Notes: generated from the letters alone by a model not told the origin. DNA of 64,000 nucleotides from VAZQ01 sp035293945 (GCA_035293945.1 DATGLV010000022.1:124001-188000), one strand, 5' to 3'; positions 53,663 to 62,248 are shown, numbered from the stretch's first letter. Numbers and translations are program-made.

Positions 53663-55009
53663 TCAGCCCCGGCCTGCTCCGGCGAATGCATGCTTCAGCC
53701 GATATTGCCGCATCGGCTTGAGCACGAACAACGCCAACAGGCCTGTCGCCACATCCATGATGATCACCAGAGCGAAGACCGGCATCCAGCTGCCGGTCTG
53801 CTCGAAGATCATGGCGGCGACCGGCGCGCCCAGGATCGATCCGACGCCCTGCGCCATGTAAAGGAAGCCGTAGTTGGTGGTGGCATATTCGGTGCCGAAG
53901 GTATCGGTGAGCGTCGCCGGAAACAGCGAGAAGATCTCGCCCCAGCCGAAGAAGACGAGCCCGGAGAGCACCACGAGAAGCAACGGATCGCTGCGGTACT
54001 GCAGCATCATGTAGATGGCGGCGGCCTCGAGCAGGAAGGCGAGCCCCATGGTGTTCTCGCGACCGATGCGATCGGAGACAAAACCGAAGAACGGACGCGT
54101 CAGGCCGTTGGTGATGCGGTCGAATGTCAGCGCGGTGGGGATCGCCGCCATGCTGATGCCGAGAATGACCACACTGGTCGACGCATCGATGCCGAACGAT
54201 TTGGCGAAGCTCGTGAATTGGGTGATCACCATGAGGCCGCCGGTCGACATCATCGACATCATGAGGAACATCAACCAGAATACCGGGGATTTCAGCATTT
54301 CGGCCGGGCTGACACCGCGGACCGCCGCCATCGAGGCGCGCGCAGGCTCGCCGCGCGATGCCGGAACGACGGCCACTTCGGCATCGCGCGGAGCCCGCAG
54401 CGCCAGCGCCGCGACCAGCCCAAGAGCGGCGAAGATCGAGCCGAAGATGAACAATGTGTGCTGGTAGCCTGCGGATCTCATCATGCTGTCGATCGGAAAC
54501 GTGGTGAGCATGGCGCCGAACCCGTAGCCGGCCGCCACAACACCGGTCGCGAAGCCGCGCTGCTCCGGAAACCATTTCACCATCAGGCCGATAACCCCGA
54601 CATACACGATGCCGGTGCCGACGCCGCAGAGAAGCCCATAGGTGGCGTAGAGCCCCCAGAGGGAAACCGTCGACGACGATGCGATCCAGCCGATACCGCT
54701 CAGCAAAGCTCCGATGCCGATCAGCAATTTCGGCGAAAGCTTCTCCACCAGAAATCCTTGCGCGGGTGCGAGCCAGGTCTGCAGCACGATCAGGATCGTG
54801 ATGGTCCACTGCACATCCAAAAGTGCCGCGCCGGTCGCTTTCTGAAAGGAAGGCACGAACAGCGTCCAGACATATTGCGGGCTCGAGATCATCATCATGA
54901 CGATGAAGCCCATGACGAGCTGCACCCAACGGGTGCTTCTCGCCCGCGCATCGAAATCGAGGTCCATTGTCGCTGGACCCGGCGAGCCTAAAGTCCGCGC
55001 GTGCGTCAT
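53663..55009 (-). CDS. MFS transporter, oxalate/formate antiporter (OFA) family
   Basis: 448 residues; ATG 55009 has a GGAGGTGCACCC site upstream (an ATG at 55024 is an alternative). Twelve membrane segments with the MMISSPQYVWTLFVPSFQKA start, the ATYGLLCGVGTGIVYVGVIG helix and RPFFGFVSDRIGRENTM loop typical of OxlT-type carriers. It likely exchanges organic acids such as oxalate or formate. No oxalate-degradation genes (frc/oxc) are visible near it. Confidence 0.87.
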   Translation of the reverse strand: MTHARTLGSPGPATMDLDFDARARSTRWVQLVMGFIVMMMISSPQYVWTLFVPSFQKATGAALLDVQWTITILIVLQTWLAPAQGFLVEKLSPKLLIGIGALLSGIGWIASSSTVSLWGLYATYGLLCGVGTGIVYVGVIGLMVKWFPEQRGFATGVVAAGYGFGAMLTTFPIDSMMRSAGYQHTLFIFGSIFAALGLVAALALRAPRDAEVAVVPASRGEPARASMAAVRGVSPAEMLKSPVFWLMFLMMSMMSTGGLMVITQFTSFAKSFGIDASTSVVILGISMAAIPTALTFDRITNGLTRPFFGFVSDRIGRENTMGLAFLLEAAAIYMMLQYRSDPLLLVVLSGLVFFGWGEIFSLFPATLTDTFGTEYATTNYGFLYMAQGVGSILGAPVAAMIFEQTGSWMPVFALVIIMDVATGLLALFVLKPMRQYRLKHAFAGAGRG

Positions 55010-55262
55010 GGGTGCACCTCCCACAGTCGACGGACGAGAAGCAGCTATTGAAGCCCTTTTTTAAGCCACTCTTTCGGCGAAAGCCGCGAAACTGGGCTTC
55101 ACATCCCGACAATCGCTTTAGCGTATCGCAAGATTGATGCCATTGGACTCGTGCCAGCTGACCCCACCGACAGCATGGTTTCAAACGGAAATCTGTTGTT
55201 GGTGATTACTTGCGCAGCAACTGATGCGGCCCTTGCCGAAATTGTAGGCGCGCCGGCTTCGC

Positions 55263-56429
55263 TCAAGGCTTCACATGTTTATCGAGCCAATCGGCGATCA
55301 CGGCCGCGATCTCGAGATTGTTCTTCTCCAGCATCAGGAAATGGCCGTTGCCGTGGATGCCGATGTCGGCCAGCCGGATGAAGTCGACCGGCACACCGGC
55401 TCCTTTCAAAAAGGCCGCGTTGCAATGAGCGGTCGGCGCGCCGAACGAGGCTTCCGCAGACATCTGCAGCGTCGGGATGTTCTTGAAATTGACCAGCTTG
55501 TGGGTCGGCTCCTTCGGCAGCCAGCAGCGGGCGAGCCCAGGCGCATCGGGTTTCTCTTGATGCACGAGGTCGAAATCCTCGACGCCGTTGACCGGAGGAT
55601 CATAGGTGATCGGCGCGTAGGTCACGCCGAACGGCTTAGCCAAAGGCCCGTCCTCGAACCATTGCGGCGCCCCGACGAGCTTCACTTCGTAGAACGAGGA
55701 GGTGCCGGCCTCGACCATCAGCAGCGCCTTGACGAGCTGCGGCCGCGCGTCCGCCGCAAGCCAAACGGGAGCCGCGGACTGGGAATGCGGCATCAAGATC
55801 GCCGGGCCGATGCGGTCGAGCAACGCGATCGTCGCATCGCGATTGACCGCCTCGCGAACCCTGGCATCGCCGATCATGGGCAGCGTTTCGGCCATGAACT
55901 GATCGAAGATCGGATCACCGACCGTGCCGCTGCCCGGCCACTGCGTGTGGAGCTTCGCCTGCGGGAACAGATTGTACTTCTCGTAGGCGATGAAGTCGCG
56001 CTCGACCGATTTCGGCGTTCGCGTCGACTTCGGTCCATACACCGCCTCTACATACGGCGAGCGCCCCCGGCCGACCTGGTCCATGATGTAGACGGCGTAG
56101 CCCTCGGAAAGGAAATACTGGCCCCAGCCGTCGCGACCGTCCGGAGTGCCCATGTAACCGGCGCCGGCGAGGCAGCAGCCCTCGATCATCACGATCGGAT
56201 AAGGATGCGTGCGGTTGGTCGGGATGTAATATTCCGTATAGGCCTGACCGGCGAGCACCGGCCCATCCTTGGTGTCCACATACTTGCCACCAACAAAGAA
56301 GTGGCCGGTCTTGGCGATCGATAGGGGACCGACACCATCCGCGCGCGCCGGCGTGAGCATCAGGCCGGCACCAGCCACGATGAGAAAGGCCGCGGCGATC
56401 GCCTGGAGGTGGCGCGAGAGGGTCTGCAT
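55263..56429 (-). CDS. Secreted alpha/beta-hydrolase, esterase
   Basis: 388 residues with a signal peptide (LQAIAAAFLIVAGAGLMLTP, cleavage near ARA). Oxyanion-type loop MIEGCCLAGAGYMGTPDGRD, nucleophile loop LMPHSQSAAPVWLAAD with serine, and late histidine in IGIHGNGHFLM. The CC disulfide-like and TPDGRDGWG features recall the Alcaligenes esterase 713 family. Periplasmic or secreted ester hydrolase of unknown substrate. Confidence 0.85.
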   Translation of the reverse strand: MQTLSRHLQAIAAAFLIVAGAGLMLTPARADGVGPLSIAKTGHFFVGGKYVDTKDGPVLAGQAYTEYYIPTNRTHPYPIVMIEGCCLAGAGYMGTPDGRDGWGQYFLSEGYAVYIMDQVGRGRSPYVEAVYGPKSTRTPKSVERDFIAYEKYNLFPQAKLHTQWPGSGTVGDPIFDQFMAETLPMIGDARVREAVNRDATIALLDRIGPAILMPHSQSAAPVWLAADARPQLVKALLMVEAGTSSFYEVKLVGAPQWFEDGPLAKPFGVTYAPITYDPPVNGVEDFDLVHQEKPDAPGLARCWLPKEPTHKLVNFKNIPTLQMSAEASFGAPTAHCNAAFLKGAGVPVDFIRLADIGIHGNGHFLMLEKNNLEIAAVIADWLDKHVKP

Positions 56430-56456
56430 CGGTTCGCTCCGCGTTTTGATTATTCT

Positions 56457-56939
56457 CTATTCTTCCTTGTAGCCGTAGGCCGGAACGTTGCCGCTGTTGC
56501 CGTAATACTTATAGGGGAGGAACTTGCCCGACATGGTGATCTTCACGCGGTCTCCTTTGGGGTCGGGCAGCCGTTCCATCTGCAGGTCGAAGTCGATTGC
56601 CGACATGATGCCGTCGCCGAACTCTTCCTCGATCAAGGCCTTCCAAGCCGGCCCGTTGACCATGACCAGCTCATAGAAGCGATAGATCAACGGATCGGTC
56701 GGCGGCATCGCCATGCCGCGCACAGGCACCTCGTTAAGCATCGCCTCCTCGTTCCTGGAGAGGCCGAACAATTCCGCCGCCTTCGCGGCCTGCGGCTTGG
56801 TGAGCTTCATCTGCCCGAGCAGCGCGCCGGTAATAAGGATCGGCGACATGCCGCCGATCTCGCCACAGATGTGTTTCCAGGTCCACCCCCGCGCGCGCTT
56901 GATGTCCAGCAGTTTCTCGGTCAGTTCGACCCGAGTCAT
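56457..56939 (-). CDS. cynS: Cyanase (cyanate hydratase)
   Basis: 160 residues (E. coli CynS is 156). N-terminal helix-turn-helix-like domain (MTRVELTEKLLDIKRARGWT) and the catalytic C-terminus: PTDPLIYRFYELVMVNGPAW with the active-site Arg and Glu, then FGDGIMSAIDFDLQMER with the catalytic Ser. Decamers convert cyanate and bicarbonate to ammonia and carbon dioxide. 28 nt downstream of the GntR gene and on the same strand, so probably co-transcribed. Adds another nitrogen-release step to this end of the window. Confidence 0.95.
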   Translation of the reverse strand: MTRVELTEKLLDIKRARGWTWKHICGEIGGMSPILITGALLGQMKLTKPQAAKAAELFGLSRNEEAMLNEVPVRGMAMPPTDPLIYRFYELVMVNGPAWKALIEEEFGDGIMSAIDFDLQMERLPDPKGDRVKITMSGKFLPYKYYGNSGNVPAYGYKEE

Positions 56940-56967
56940 ATCCGCCTCCGTTGGGCTGCAATCCACC

Positions 56968-57702
56968 TCAGGCGTGGCTCCCCGACGACAACGCCAGGGC
57001 ATACATCTCGTATTCGACCCGCACCGTGATGATGTGGTCGCGCATCGCCCGCATGGCGCCGTCGCGATCGCCGCGCATGATCGCGGTCAGCACCAGATCA
57101 TGCTCCATGTGCGACTTCGCCAGCCGCCCGAGGTTGCGGAATTGGGCGCGACGATACGGCTGCACGCGCACACGTGTGGCGAGGGTGATCTCGGCGAGAT
57201 AAGAATTGTGTGCGCCTGCGTAGATCGTGGAATGGAAGGCCTCGTTGATCTCGTGATAGCGCTGCGGGTCGCCGCTCTGAATCATGGCGCGCAGCTCCTC
57301 GTGCGCGGCCGCGAGTGCGTGCCGTTCGGCGAGCGTGATGCGCGCTGCAGCCAGCCCGGCGCACAACGCTTCCAGCTCCGCCATCGCCTCGAACATGCCG
57401 ATCAGATGCTCGTGGCTTGGCTGCGCCACGATCGAGCCGCGATGCGGTCGCGAAACGATCAGGCCACTGGCAGCGAGCTGGCGGATCGCCTCGCGCACCG
57501 GCGTGCGCGAAACCTGGAATCGGCGCGCAAGCTCGGTCTCATCGAGCGCGGCCCCGGGCGCCAGCGCCCCGCGCACGATCTCGTCGGCAAGCTGCAGGCG
57601 CAACTCCTCCGCGAGTGTACGGCCGCCCCCGCGCGCACGCGGCGGTGCCGCTTCGGTGGCGATGCGGATCGCCCGCGGCTCGATTTGATCGGCTTCGGTC
57701 AC
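56968..57702 (-). CDS. GntR-family regulator with FCD domain, upstream of cynS
   Basis: 244 residues from GTG 57702; the frame is open to 57912 but the leader is not protein-like. Winged helix-turn-helix about 30-95 (QLADEIVRGALAPGAALDET, FQVSRTPVREAIRQLAASGL) and an FCD domain (AMAELEALCAGLAAARITLA; EINEAFHSTIYAGAHNSYLA; IITVRVEYEMYAL). It lies between cyanase and a biuret-hydrolase remnant; it may have regulated an amide/urea gene set. A long inverted repeat precedes it. Confidence 0.87.
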   Translation of the reverse strand: MTEADQIEPRAIRIATEAAPPRARGGGRTLAEELRLQLADEIVRGALAPGAALDETELARRFQVSRTPVREAIRQLAASGLIVSRPHRGSIVAQPSHEHLIGMFEAMAELEALCAGLAAARITLAERHALAAAHEELRAMIQSGDPQRYHEINEAFHSTIYAGAHNSYLAEITLATRVRVQPYRRAQFRNLGRLAKSHMEHDLVLTAIMRGDRDGAMRAMRDHIITVRVEYEMYALALSSGSHA

Positions 57703-57706
57703 ACCA

Positions 57707-57780
57707 GTGCCCCCCGCTTTCCGAAGCTCGTGACATATCGTGGCACCCTTTGACACGAACTTCGGAAAGCAAAGGGGCAC
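57707..57780. repeat. Long inverted repeat upstream of the GntR gene
   Basis: Arms GCTTTCCGAAGCTCGTG (57716-57732) and CACGAACTTCGGAAAGC (57754-57770), 17 nt with one mismatch and a 21-nt spacer. The arms extend outward imperfectly into GTGCCCCCC/GGGGCAC. Could be an operator, an attenuator or a relic mobile palindrome. Confidence 0.7.
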
Positions 57781-57856
57781 TCGCAAGTCTATGGTTCTGG
57801 TGCCGCTTTTCGATTGAGGTTCCCGGTCAAAGCATGCGGCACACTTTGGCAGCAAC

Positions 57857-58192
57857 TCAAATCGGCGGCACCGACGCTCCGATGAAGGCGGCCGATTCGG
57901 ACGCTGCGCCAAACACGCCGCCCTGCTTCTTGTTCATTTTGATCGCATGATCGTGGCTACCGCGGTCGGTCGCGCCACAGCAAACCTCGAGCAGCAAGCA
58001 CTCGAACCCGCGATCGTTGGCTTGGCGCATAGCTGTATGCACACAAACGTCGGTCGTCATTTCCGGAAGCACGATATTTTGGATGGAGCGAAGGCGCAAC
58101 AGCAGCTCGAGGTCGGTAGCGCAGAAAGAGCCTATTCCGAGCTTGTCGATGACCGGCTTGCCGGAGCCGGGAGCGAGATCCGCTCGGCACAT
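57857..58192 (-). pseudogene. Truncated biuret-hydrolase-like cysteine hydrolase
   Basis: About 110 residues, all C-terminal: PVIDKLGIGSFCATDLELLL, TTDVCVHTAMRQANDRGFEC with the catalytic cysteine, and ATDRGSHDHAIKMNKKQGGV. These blocks match BiuH proteins closely. The N-terminal half (about 120 residues, with the catalytic Asp) is missing upstream. A full relative lies at 60158. Confidence 0.8.
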
Positions 58193-58381
58193 AGCGTTCT
58201 TTCATTCTCCGGGCTTGCGGCTGGCGCCTCAAATGTTGCCGCGGGCTCGCAAACCCCGTGCCAACATGCTTGCGACGCTACCTGGGGCGCAGCACTGCGC
58301 GCTTTTCATCTTGCCAGCAGCCATCCCCTCCGGCCGGCGCATTTGAATGACCACAAAATAGGCAGCCGCTGATTAATTGCA

Positions 58382-58398
58382 TGCAATAGTTTGTTGCG
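58382..58398. promoter_or_regulatory. Possible NtrC-type half-conserved site upstream of urtA
   Basis: TGCAATAGTTTGTTGCG, 17 bp with one perfect TGCA end and a TGCG counterpart. It lies 71 nt upstream of the sigma-54 promoter, a usual enhancer distance. Confidence 0.35.
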
Positions 58399-58468
58399 GC
58401 TTGCTCCGGGTTGCGGGGCGCCCGCGGAATATTCCTTGGAGTCAGCAGCTTAAGACGCGCTGCGAGGC

Positions 58469-58483
58469 TGGCACGCTCCTTGC
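58469..58483 (+). promoter_or_regulatory. Sigma-54 promoter of urtA
   Basis: TGGCACGCTCCTTGC matches the consensus fully, with GG and GC 12 nt apart. It starts 90 nt upstream of the urtA start; RNA would begin near 58495. Confidence 0.85.
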
Positions 58484-58558
58484 GCCGCCGGGCGTCATGC
58501 GCGGCGGCGCGGGGCCGGGCGCGCGGGGCGTCGACATTCATGAACAAGAGGTTTTGCT

Positions 58559-59884
58559 ATGTTTGCAACGGACCGGGCGGTCGGCGAGCGGCCGCGGCTT
58601 GAAGGGCGTTTTCGGGCTTTGCTCTTGGGAACGGCAGCGCTGCTGGGTCTTGCGGTTGCGGGCTCCCCTGCGCGGGCGGCCGACGACACAATCAAGATCG
58701 GCATTCTGCATTCGTTGTCCGGCACCATGGCGATCAGCGAGACGACGCTGAAGGACGTGATGCTGATGCTGATCGACGAGCAGAACAAGAAGGGCGGCCT
58801 GCTCGGCAAGAAGCTCGAGGCTGTGGTGGTGGATCCGGCTTCCGACTGGCCGAAATTCGCCGAGAAGGCGCGTGAGCTCATCACCAAGGATAAGGTTGCG
58901 GTCGTGTTCGGCTGCTGGACCTCGGTCTCCCGCAAGTCGGTGCTGCCGGTGTTCAAGGAGCTTGACTCGATCCTGTTCTATCCGGTGCAGTACGAGGGCG
59001 AGGAGAGCGAGCGCAACGTGTTCTACACGGGTGCTGCACCCAATCAGCAGGCCATCCCCGCGGTCGACTATCTGATGAAGGAAGAGAAAGTGAAGCGCTG
59101 GGTGCTGGCCGGCACCGACTATGTGTACCCGCAGACCACCAACAAGATCCTGCACGCCTATCTCAACCAGAAGGGGGTGGCGGACGACGACATCATGATC
59201 AACTACACGCCATTCGGGCAATCCGACTGGCAGACGATCGTCTCCGACATCAAGAAGTTTGGCTCGGCGGGCAAGAAGACCTCGGTGGTGTCGACCATCA
59301 ACGGGGATGCCAATGTCCCGTTCTACAAGGAATTGGGCAACCAGGGGATCAAGGCGACGCAAATCCCGGTGGTGGCATTCTCGGTGGGCGAGGAGGAATT
59401 GGCCGGGCTCGACACCAAGCCGCTGGTCGGGCACCTGGCGGCCTGGAACTACTTTGAATCGGTCAAATCGCCGCTCAACGCGCAATTCATCAAGGACTGG
59501 CATGCCTTTATCGGCAACGACAAGCGCACCACCAACGATCCGATGGAGGCGCATTTCATCGGCTTCAACATGTGGGTGAAGGCGGTCGAGAAGGTGAAGT
59601 CGACCGATCCCGACAAGGTGATCGACGCGTTGCCCGGCACTCAGGCGCCGAACCTGACGGGCGGCATGTCGACCATGCTGCCCAACCACCACATCACCAA
59701 GCCGGTCTATATCGGCGAGATCCGCGCCGACGGGCAGTTCAACGTGGTTTACAAGACGCCGGACTTGGTCCCCGGCGCCGCCTGGTCGCCCTATCTCGAA
59801 GGCTCCAAGGACCTGGTCGCCGATTGGGTCAACCTCAAGTGCGGCAACTACAACAAGATCACCAAGAAGTGCGGCGGAAGCTGA
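58559..59884 (+). CDS. urtA: Urea ABC transporter substrate-binding protein UrtA
   Basis: 441 residues. Signal/anchor helix (LLLGTAALLGLAVAGSPARA), then the type 1 periplasmic binding fold of UrtA: KIGILHSLSGTMAISETTLK, SRKSVLPVFKELDSILFYPV, YEGEESERNVFYTGAAPNQQ, GTDYVYPQTTNKILHAYL and NHHITKPVYIGEIRADGQF. The YEGEESE and PQTTNKI blocks are diagnostic of UrtA and amide-binding relatives. It captures urea for UrtBCDE, encoded about 47 kb away. Only two or so short steps from a strong RpoN promoter. Confidence 0.94.
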   Translation: MFATDRAVGERPRLEGRFRALLLGTAALLGLAVAGSPARAADDTIKIGILHSLSGTMAISETTLKDVMLMLIDEQNKKGGLLGKKLEAVVVDPASDWPKFAEKARELITKDKVAVVFGCWTSVSRKSVLPVFKELDSILFYPVQYEGEESERNVFYTGAAPNQQAIPAVDYLMKEEKVKRWVLAGTDYVYPQTTNKILHAYLNQKGVADDDIMINYTPFGQSDWQTIVSDIKKFGSAGKKTSVVSTINGDANVPFYKELGNQGIKATQIPVVAFSVGEEELAGLDTKPLVGHLAAWNYFESVKSPLNAQFIKDWHAFIGNDKRTTNDPMEAHFIGFNMWVKAVEKVKSTDPDKVIDALPGTQAPNLTGGMSTMLPNHHITKPVYIGEIRADGQFNVVYKTPDLVPGAAWSPYLEGSKDLVADWVNLKCGNYNKITKKCGGS

Positions 59885-59904
59885 CCTCCGCCTCTCGTGC
59901 ATGA

Positions 59905-60055
59905 TCTCGACGTCACCCGCGGGCATAGCCCGTCGAAAGACAGGCGTAAACGCCCTTATGACCCGCGGGTCCATCTTCTTGGAAAAGAGATATCTGCGCT
60001 TTAGCGAAGGGATTGATTGCCGGGTCAAGCCAGGTCAAGCCCGGCAAATGACACG
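59905..60055. repeat. Dispersed repeat, copy 2 (inverse of 5590-5725)
   Basis: CCCGCGGGCATAGCCCGTCG, then GTAAACGCCCTTATGACCCG and GATTGCCGGGTCAAGC/GTCAAGCCCGGCAA. These are the reverse complement of the blocks near 5590-5725. It lies directly after urtA. Confidence 0.85.
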
Positions 60056-60157
60056 ATGGCGAATCAAGTCAATCTAGCCGGGATAGCGTTTGTCGGGAAA
60101 ATATGCCGGGATCCATCCTGAGTTCCGGCACTTGATCGTTCCGCAGCGAGACTCCCC

Positions 60158-60835
60158 TTGTCCCTTGCCACCATTACGGCAGAGCCCGCACCCCTCACCA
60201 TCGATCTCGACAAGACCGCGCTCATCATTATCGATATGCAGCGCGACTTCCTCGAGCCGGGCGGCTTCGGGGCGGCGCTTGGCAACGATGTGTCGCGCCT
60301 GCAGGCGGCAGTCGCCCCTAGCGCCGCGGTGCTGGCAGCAGCGCGCAGGCGCGGCCTTCTGGTCATCCACACGCGCGAAGGGCATCGCTCGGATCTGTCC
60401 GATGCGCCTCCCCTGAAGGTCCAGCGCGGCGATCCGGCGCTGCGCATCGGAGCCAAGGGCCCGATGGGACGCATTTTGGTGCGCGGCGAGCCCGGGCACG
60501 ACATCATTCCGGCGCTCTATCCGGTCGCCGGCGAGCCGGTGATCGACAAGCCCGGCAAAGGCGCCTTCTACCAGACCGACCTTGAGCTGATGCTGCACAA
60601 CCGCAGCATCGACACGCTTCTCGTTTGCGGCGTCACCACCGAGGTATGCATCAATACGACAGTGCGCGAAGCCAACGATCGCGGCTTCCGCTGCATCGTC
60701 CTCTCAGATTGCTGCGCTTCGTACTTCCCCGAGTTTCATGAGATGGGCCTGGCAATGATCAAGGCGCAGGGTGGAATCTTCGGATCGGTCGCGGCCTCCG
60801 CGCCGCTGCTGCAGGTTTTGGCGACGTCGTCGTAA
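60158..60835 (+). CDS. Biuret-hydrolase-like cysteine hydrolase (isochorismatase fold)
   Basis: 225 residues from TTG 60158, as no ATG fits. Triad Asp26 ([10 protein letters not shown]), Lys134 (DKPGKGAF) and Cys164 ([15 protein letters not shown]). The shared blocks [17 protein letters not shown], [32 protein letters not shown] and [11 protein letters not shown] match biuret hydrolase (BiuH) well; ureidoacrylate or other amide hydrolysis is possible. In BiuH the product is ammonia and allophanate, which needs allophanate hydrolase (not found here). Context with urtA and cynS supports a nitrogen-scavenging role. Confidence 0.85.
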   Translation: MSLATITAEPAPLTIDLDKTALIIIDMQRDFLEPGGFGAALGNDVSRLQAAVAPSAAVLAAARRRGLLVIHTREGHRSDLSDAPPLKVQRGDPALRIGAKGPMGRILVRGEPGHDIIPALYPVAGEPVIDKPGKGAFYQTDLELMLHNRSIDTLLVCGVTTEVCINTTVREANDRGFRCIVLSDCCASYFPEFHEMGLAMIKAQGGIFGSVAASAPLLQVLATSS

Positions 60836-60887
60836 GCGCTATTTCGCGTAAGTGTCTTTGCACGCTTGAGCCTCAAGTCTTGCCGCA

Positions 60888-60899
60888 ATTGTATACAAT
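60888..60899. promoter_or_regulatory. Palindrome ATTGTATACAAT, GntR-type operator candidate
   Basis: Perfect 12-bp palindrome in the gap after the cysteine hydrolase and before the porin. FCD-type GntR proteins often bind TTGTATACAA-like sites; the GntR gene at 56968 is the nearest candidate. Rest of the 60836-61231 gap contains the sigma-54 promoter and a leader. Confidence 0.45.
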
Positions 60900-61047
60900 C
60901 CCTGATGGGGAATTAATCCGGAAGCCTTGCCGCGGCGACCGTCAAGGCGCGCCGCAGTGCGCCGCGCAACAACGATCTCACAAAATTCCGATGCACTGCG
61001 AGGATGTTACCTCCGAAATCGTCAGCGTGTCAGAGACACGACAAATT

Positions 61048-61062
61048 TGGCACGACGCTTGC
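61048..61062 (+). promoter_or_regulatory. Sigma-54 promoter of the outer-membrane barrel gene
   Basis: TGGCACGACGCTTGC has GG and GC 12 nt apart. RNA would start near 61074, giving a leader of about 158 nt before the ATG at 61232. Confidence 0.8.
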
Positions 61063-61231
61063 GAGCCTCTGGTTCAAGCGGTCCACATGGATTGCTGACG
61101 ACCTAAGGTCCCCTCGTCGCGGACGGATTGGCGTGCGGATTTAGCTCCGCGCGGGCGGTTCTTGCGCGCTGGAATTCGACCGAACGGCGTGAACAGAGGA
61201 CCAGCAATAACTGGGGCTACAGGAGATTTTC

Positions 61232-62248
61232 ATGCTCGCTAAACGTCTCTCGTCTGTGCTCGCCGTCATGGCAGCGCTGAGCGTGGGGGGAATTGGATCG
61301 GCCGCATTCGCGGCTGACATGCCGGTCAAGGCGCTCAAGGCCCCGCCGCCGGCGCCGCTCGACATCCACTTCTTCACGGATGTGACGTTCCTCAACGACT
61401 ACATCACGCCGCGCGGTCTGTTGGTGCACAATACCGGTCTCGCGTCGCAGATCCTGGCCGGGGTATCGCTCGACCTGTACAAAGACAAGATGGGCTTCAT
61501 CAACGACATCAGCATCACCGGCGGTGTGTGGAGCGATTATTGGAGCGAGCAGCACGATGTGCATGTCGGTGACTGGAACGAATTCGACTGGTTCGCCGGC
61601 ATCAATGTGGCGTTTGCGCACAACTGGAGCTTCGGCGCGCAATATATCGAGTTCGTGCCTCCAGCGGCCGACCTGGCGACCAGCTTCCCGGCGATCGAGC
61701 ACAACGTGGAGTTCAGTCTCGCTTATGACGACACCGGCTGGGGCTTGCCCATTCCGATCCATCCCTATGTGAAGCTGTTCTACGAGTTATCGGGACCGTC
61801 CACCGTAGTGCTGGGCGACAAGGGCGACACCTACGACGTCGAGTTCGGCATCGTTCCGACTTACGACACCTCGAAGGCGACCGGGGTGCCGCTGCTGTTC
61901 ACAGCACCGACCTGGATCACGCTCGGCCCGACCAGCTATTGGAACAAGAACGACGGCACGACGAATGTCTGCGGCCCGCTGTCGAATATGCCGTGCGCGC
62001 TGAGCAATGAAGGCGTGGTCTCGACCGGGCTGCAGGCCAAGCTGGCGCTGGACAGCCTCGTGCCGAAGCGACTCGGCAGCTGGTACGTGAAAGTGGGCGG
62101 CCGCTACTACCACGTGATCAACGATGCCTTGCTGGCGGCGCAGGAGTTCACCGGGGCGGCAGGCGGGGCAGCTGGCGTCTTCGGAACCTTCCCAAACGCC
62201 CATCGCGACGTCGGCGTCGGCTATGCGGGATTCGGCTTCGGTTTCTGA
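61232..62248 (+). CDS. Outer-membrane beta-barrel protein, putative porin
   Basis: 338 residues. Signal peptide MLAKRLSSVLAVMAALSVGG, cleavage near AFA-ADM. The mature part alternates in the way of barrel strands (YKDKMGFINDISITGGVWSD; HNWSFGAQYIEFVPPA; GSWYVKVGGRYYHVIND) and ends in aromatic phenylalanine (FGFGF), the usual barrel-assembly signal. Two cysteines (VCGPLSNMPCA) may pair in a loop. Sigma-54 promoter and place next to urtA and an NCS2 permease suggest a channel for urea, amides or nucleobases, which is inference. Confidence 0.8.
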   Translation: MLAKRLSSVLAVMAALSVGGIGSAAFAADMPVKALKAPPPAPLDIHFFTDVTFLNDYITPRGLLVHNTGLASQILAGVSLDLYKDKMGFINDISITGGVWSDYWSEQHDVHVGDWNEFDWFAGINVAFAHNWSFGAQYIEFVPPAADLATSFPAIEHNVEFSLAYDDTGWGLPIPIHPYVKLFYELSGPSTVVLGDKGDTYDVEFGIVPTYDTSKATGVPLLFTAPTWITLGPTSYWNKNDGTTNVCGPLSNMPCALSNEGVVSTGLQAKLALDSLVPKRLGSWYVKVGGRYYHVINDALLAAQEFTGAAGGAAGVFGTFPNAHRDVGVGYAGFGFGF

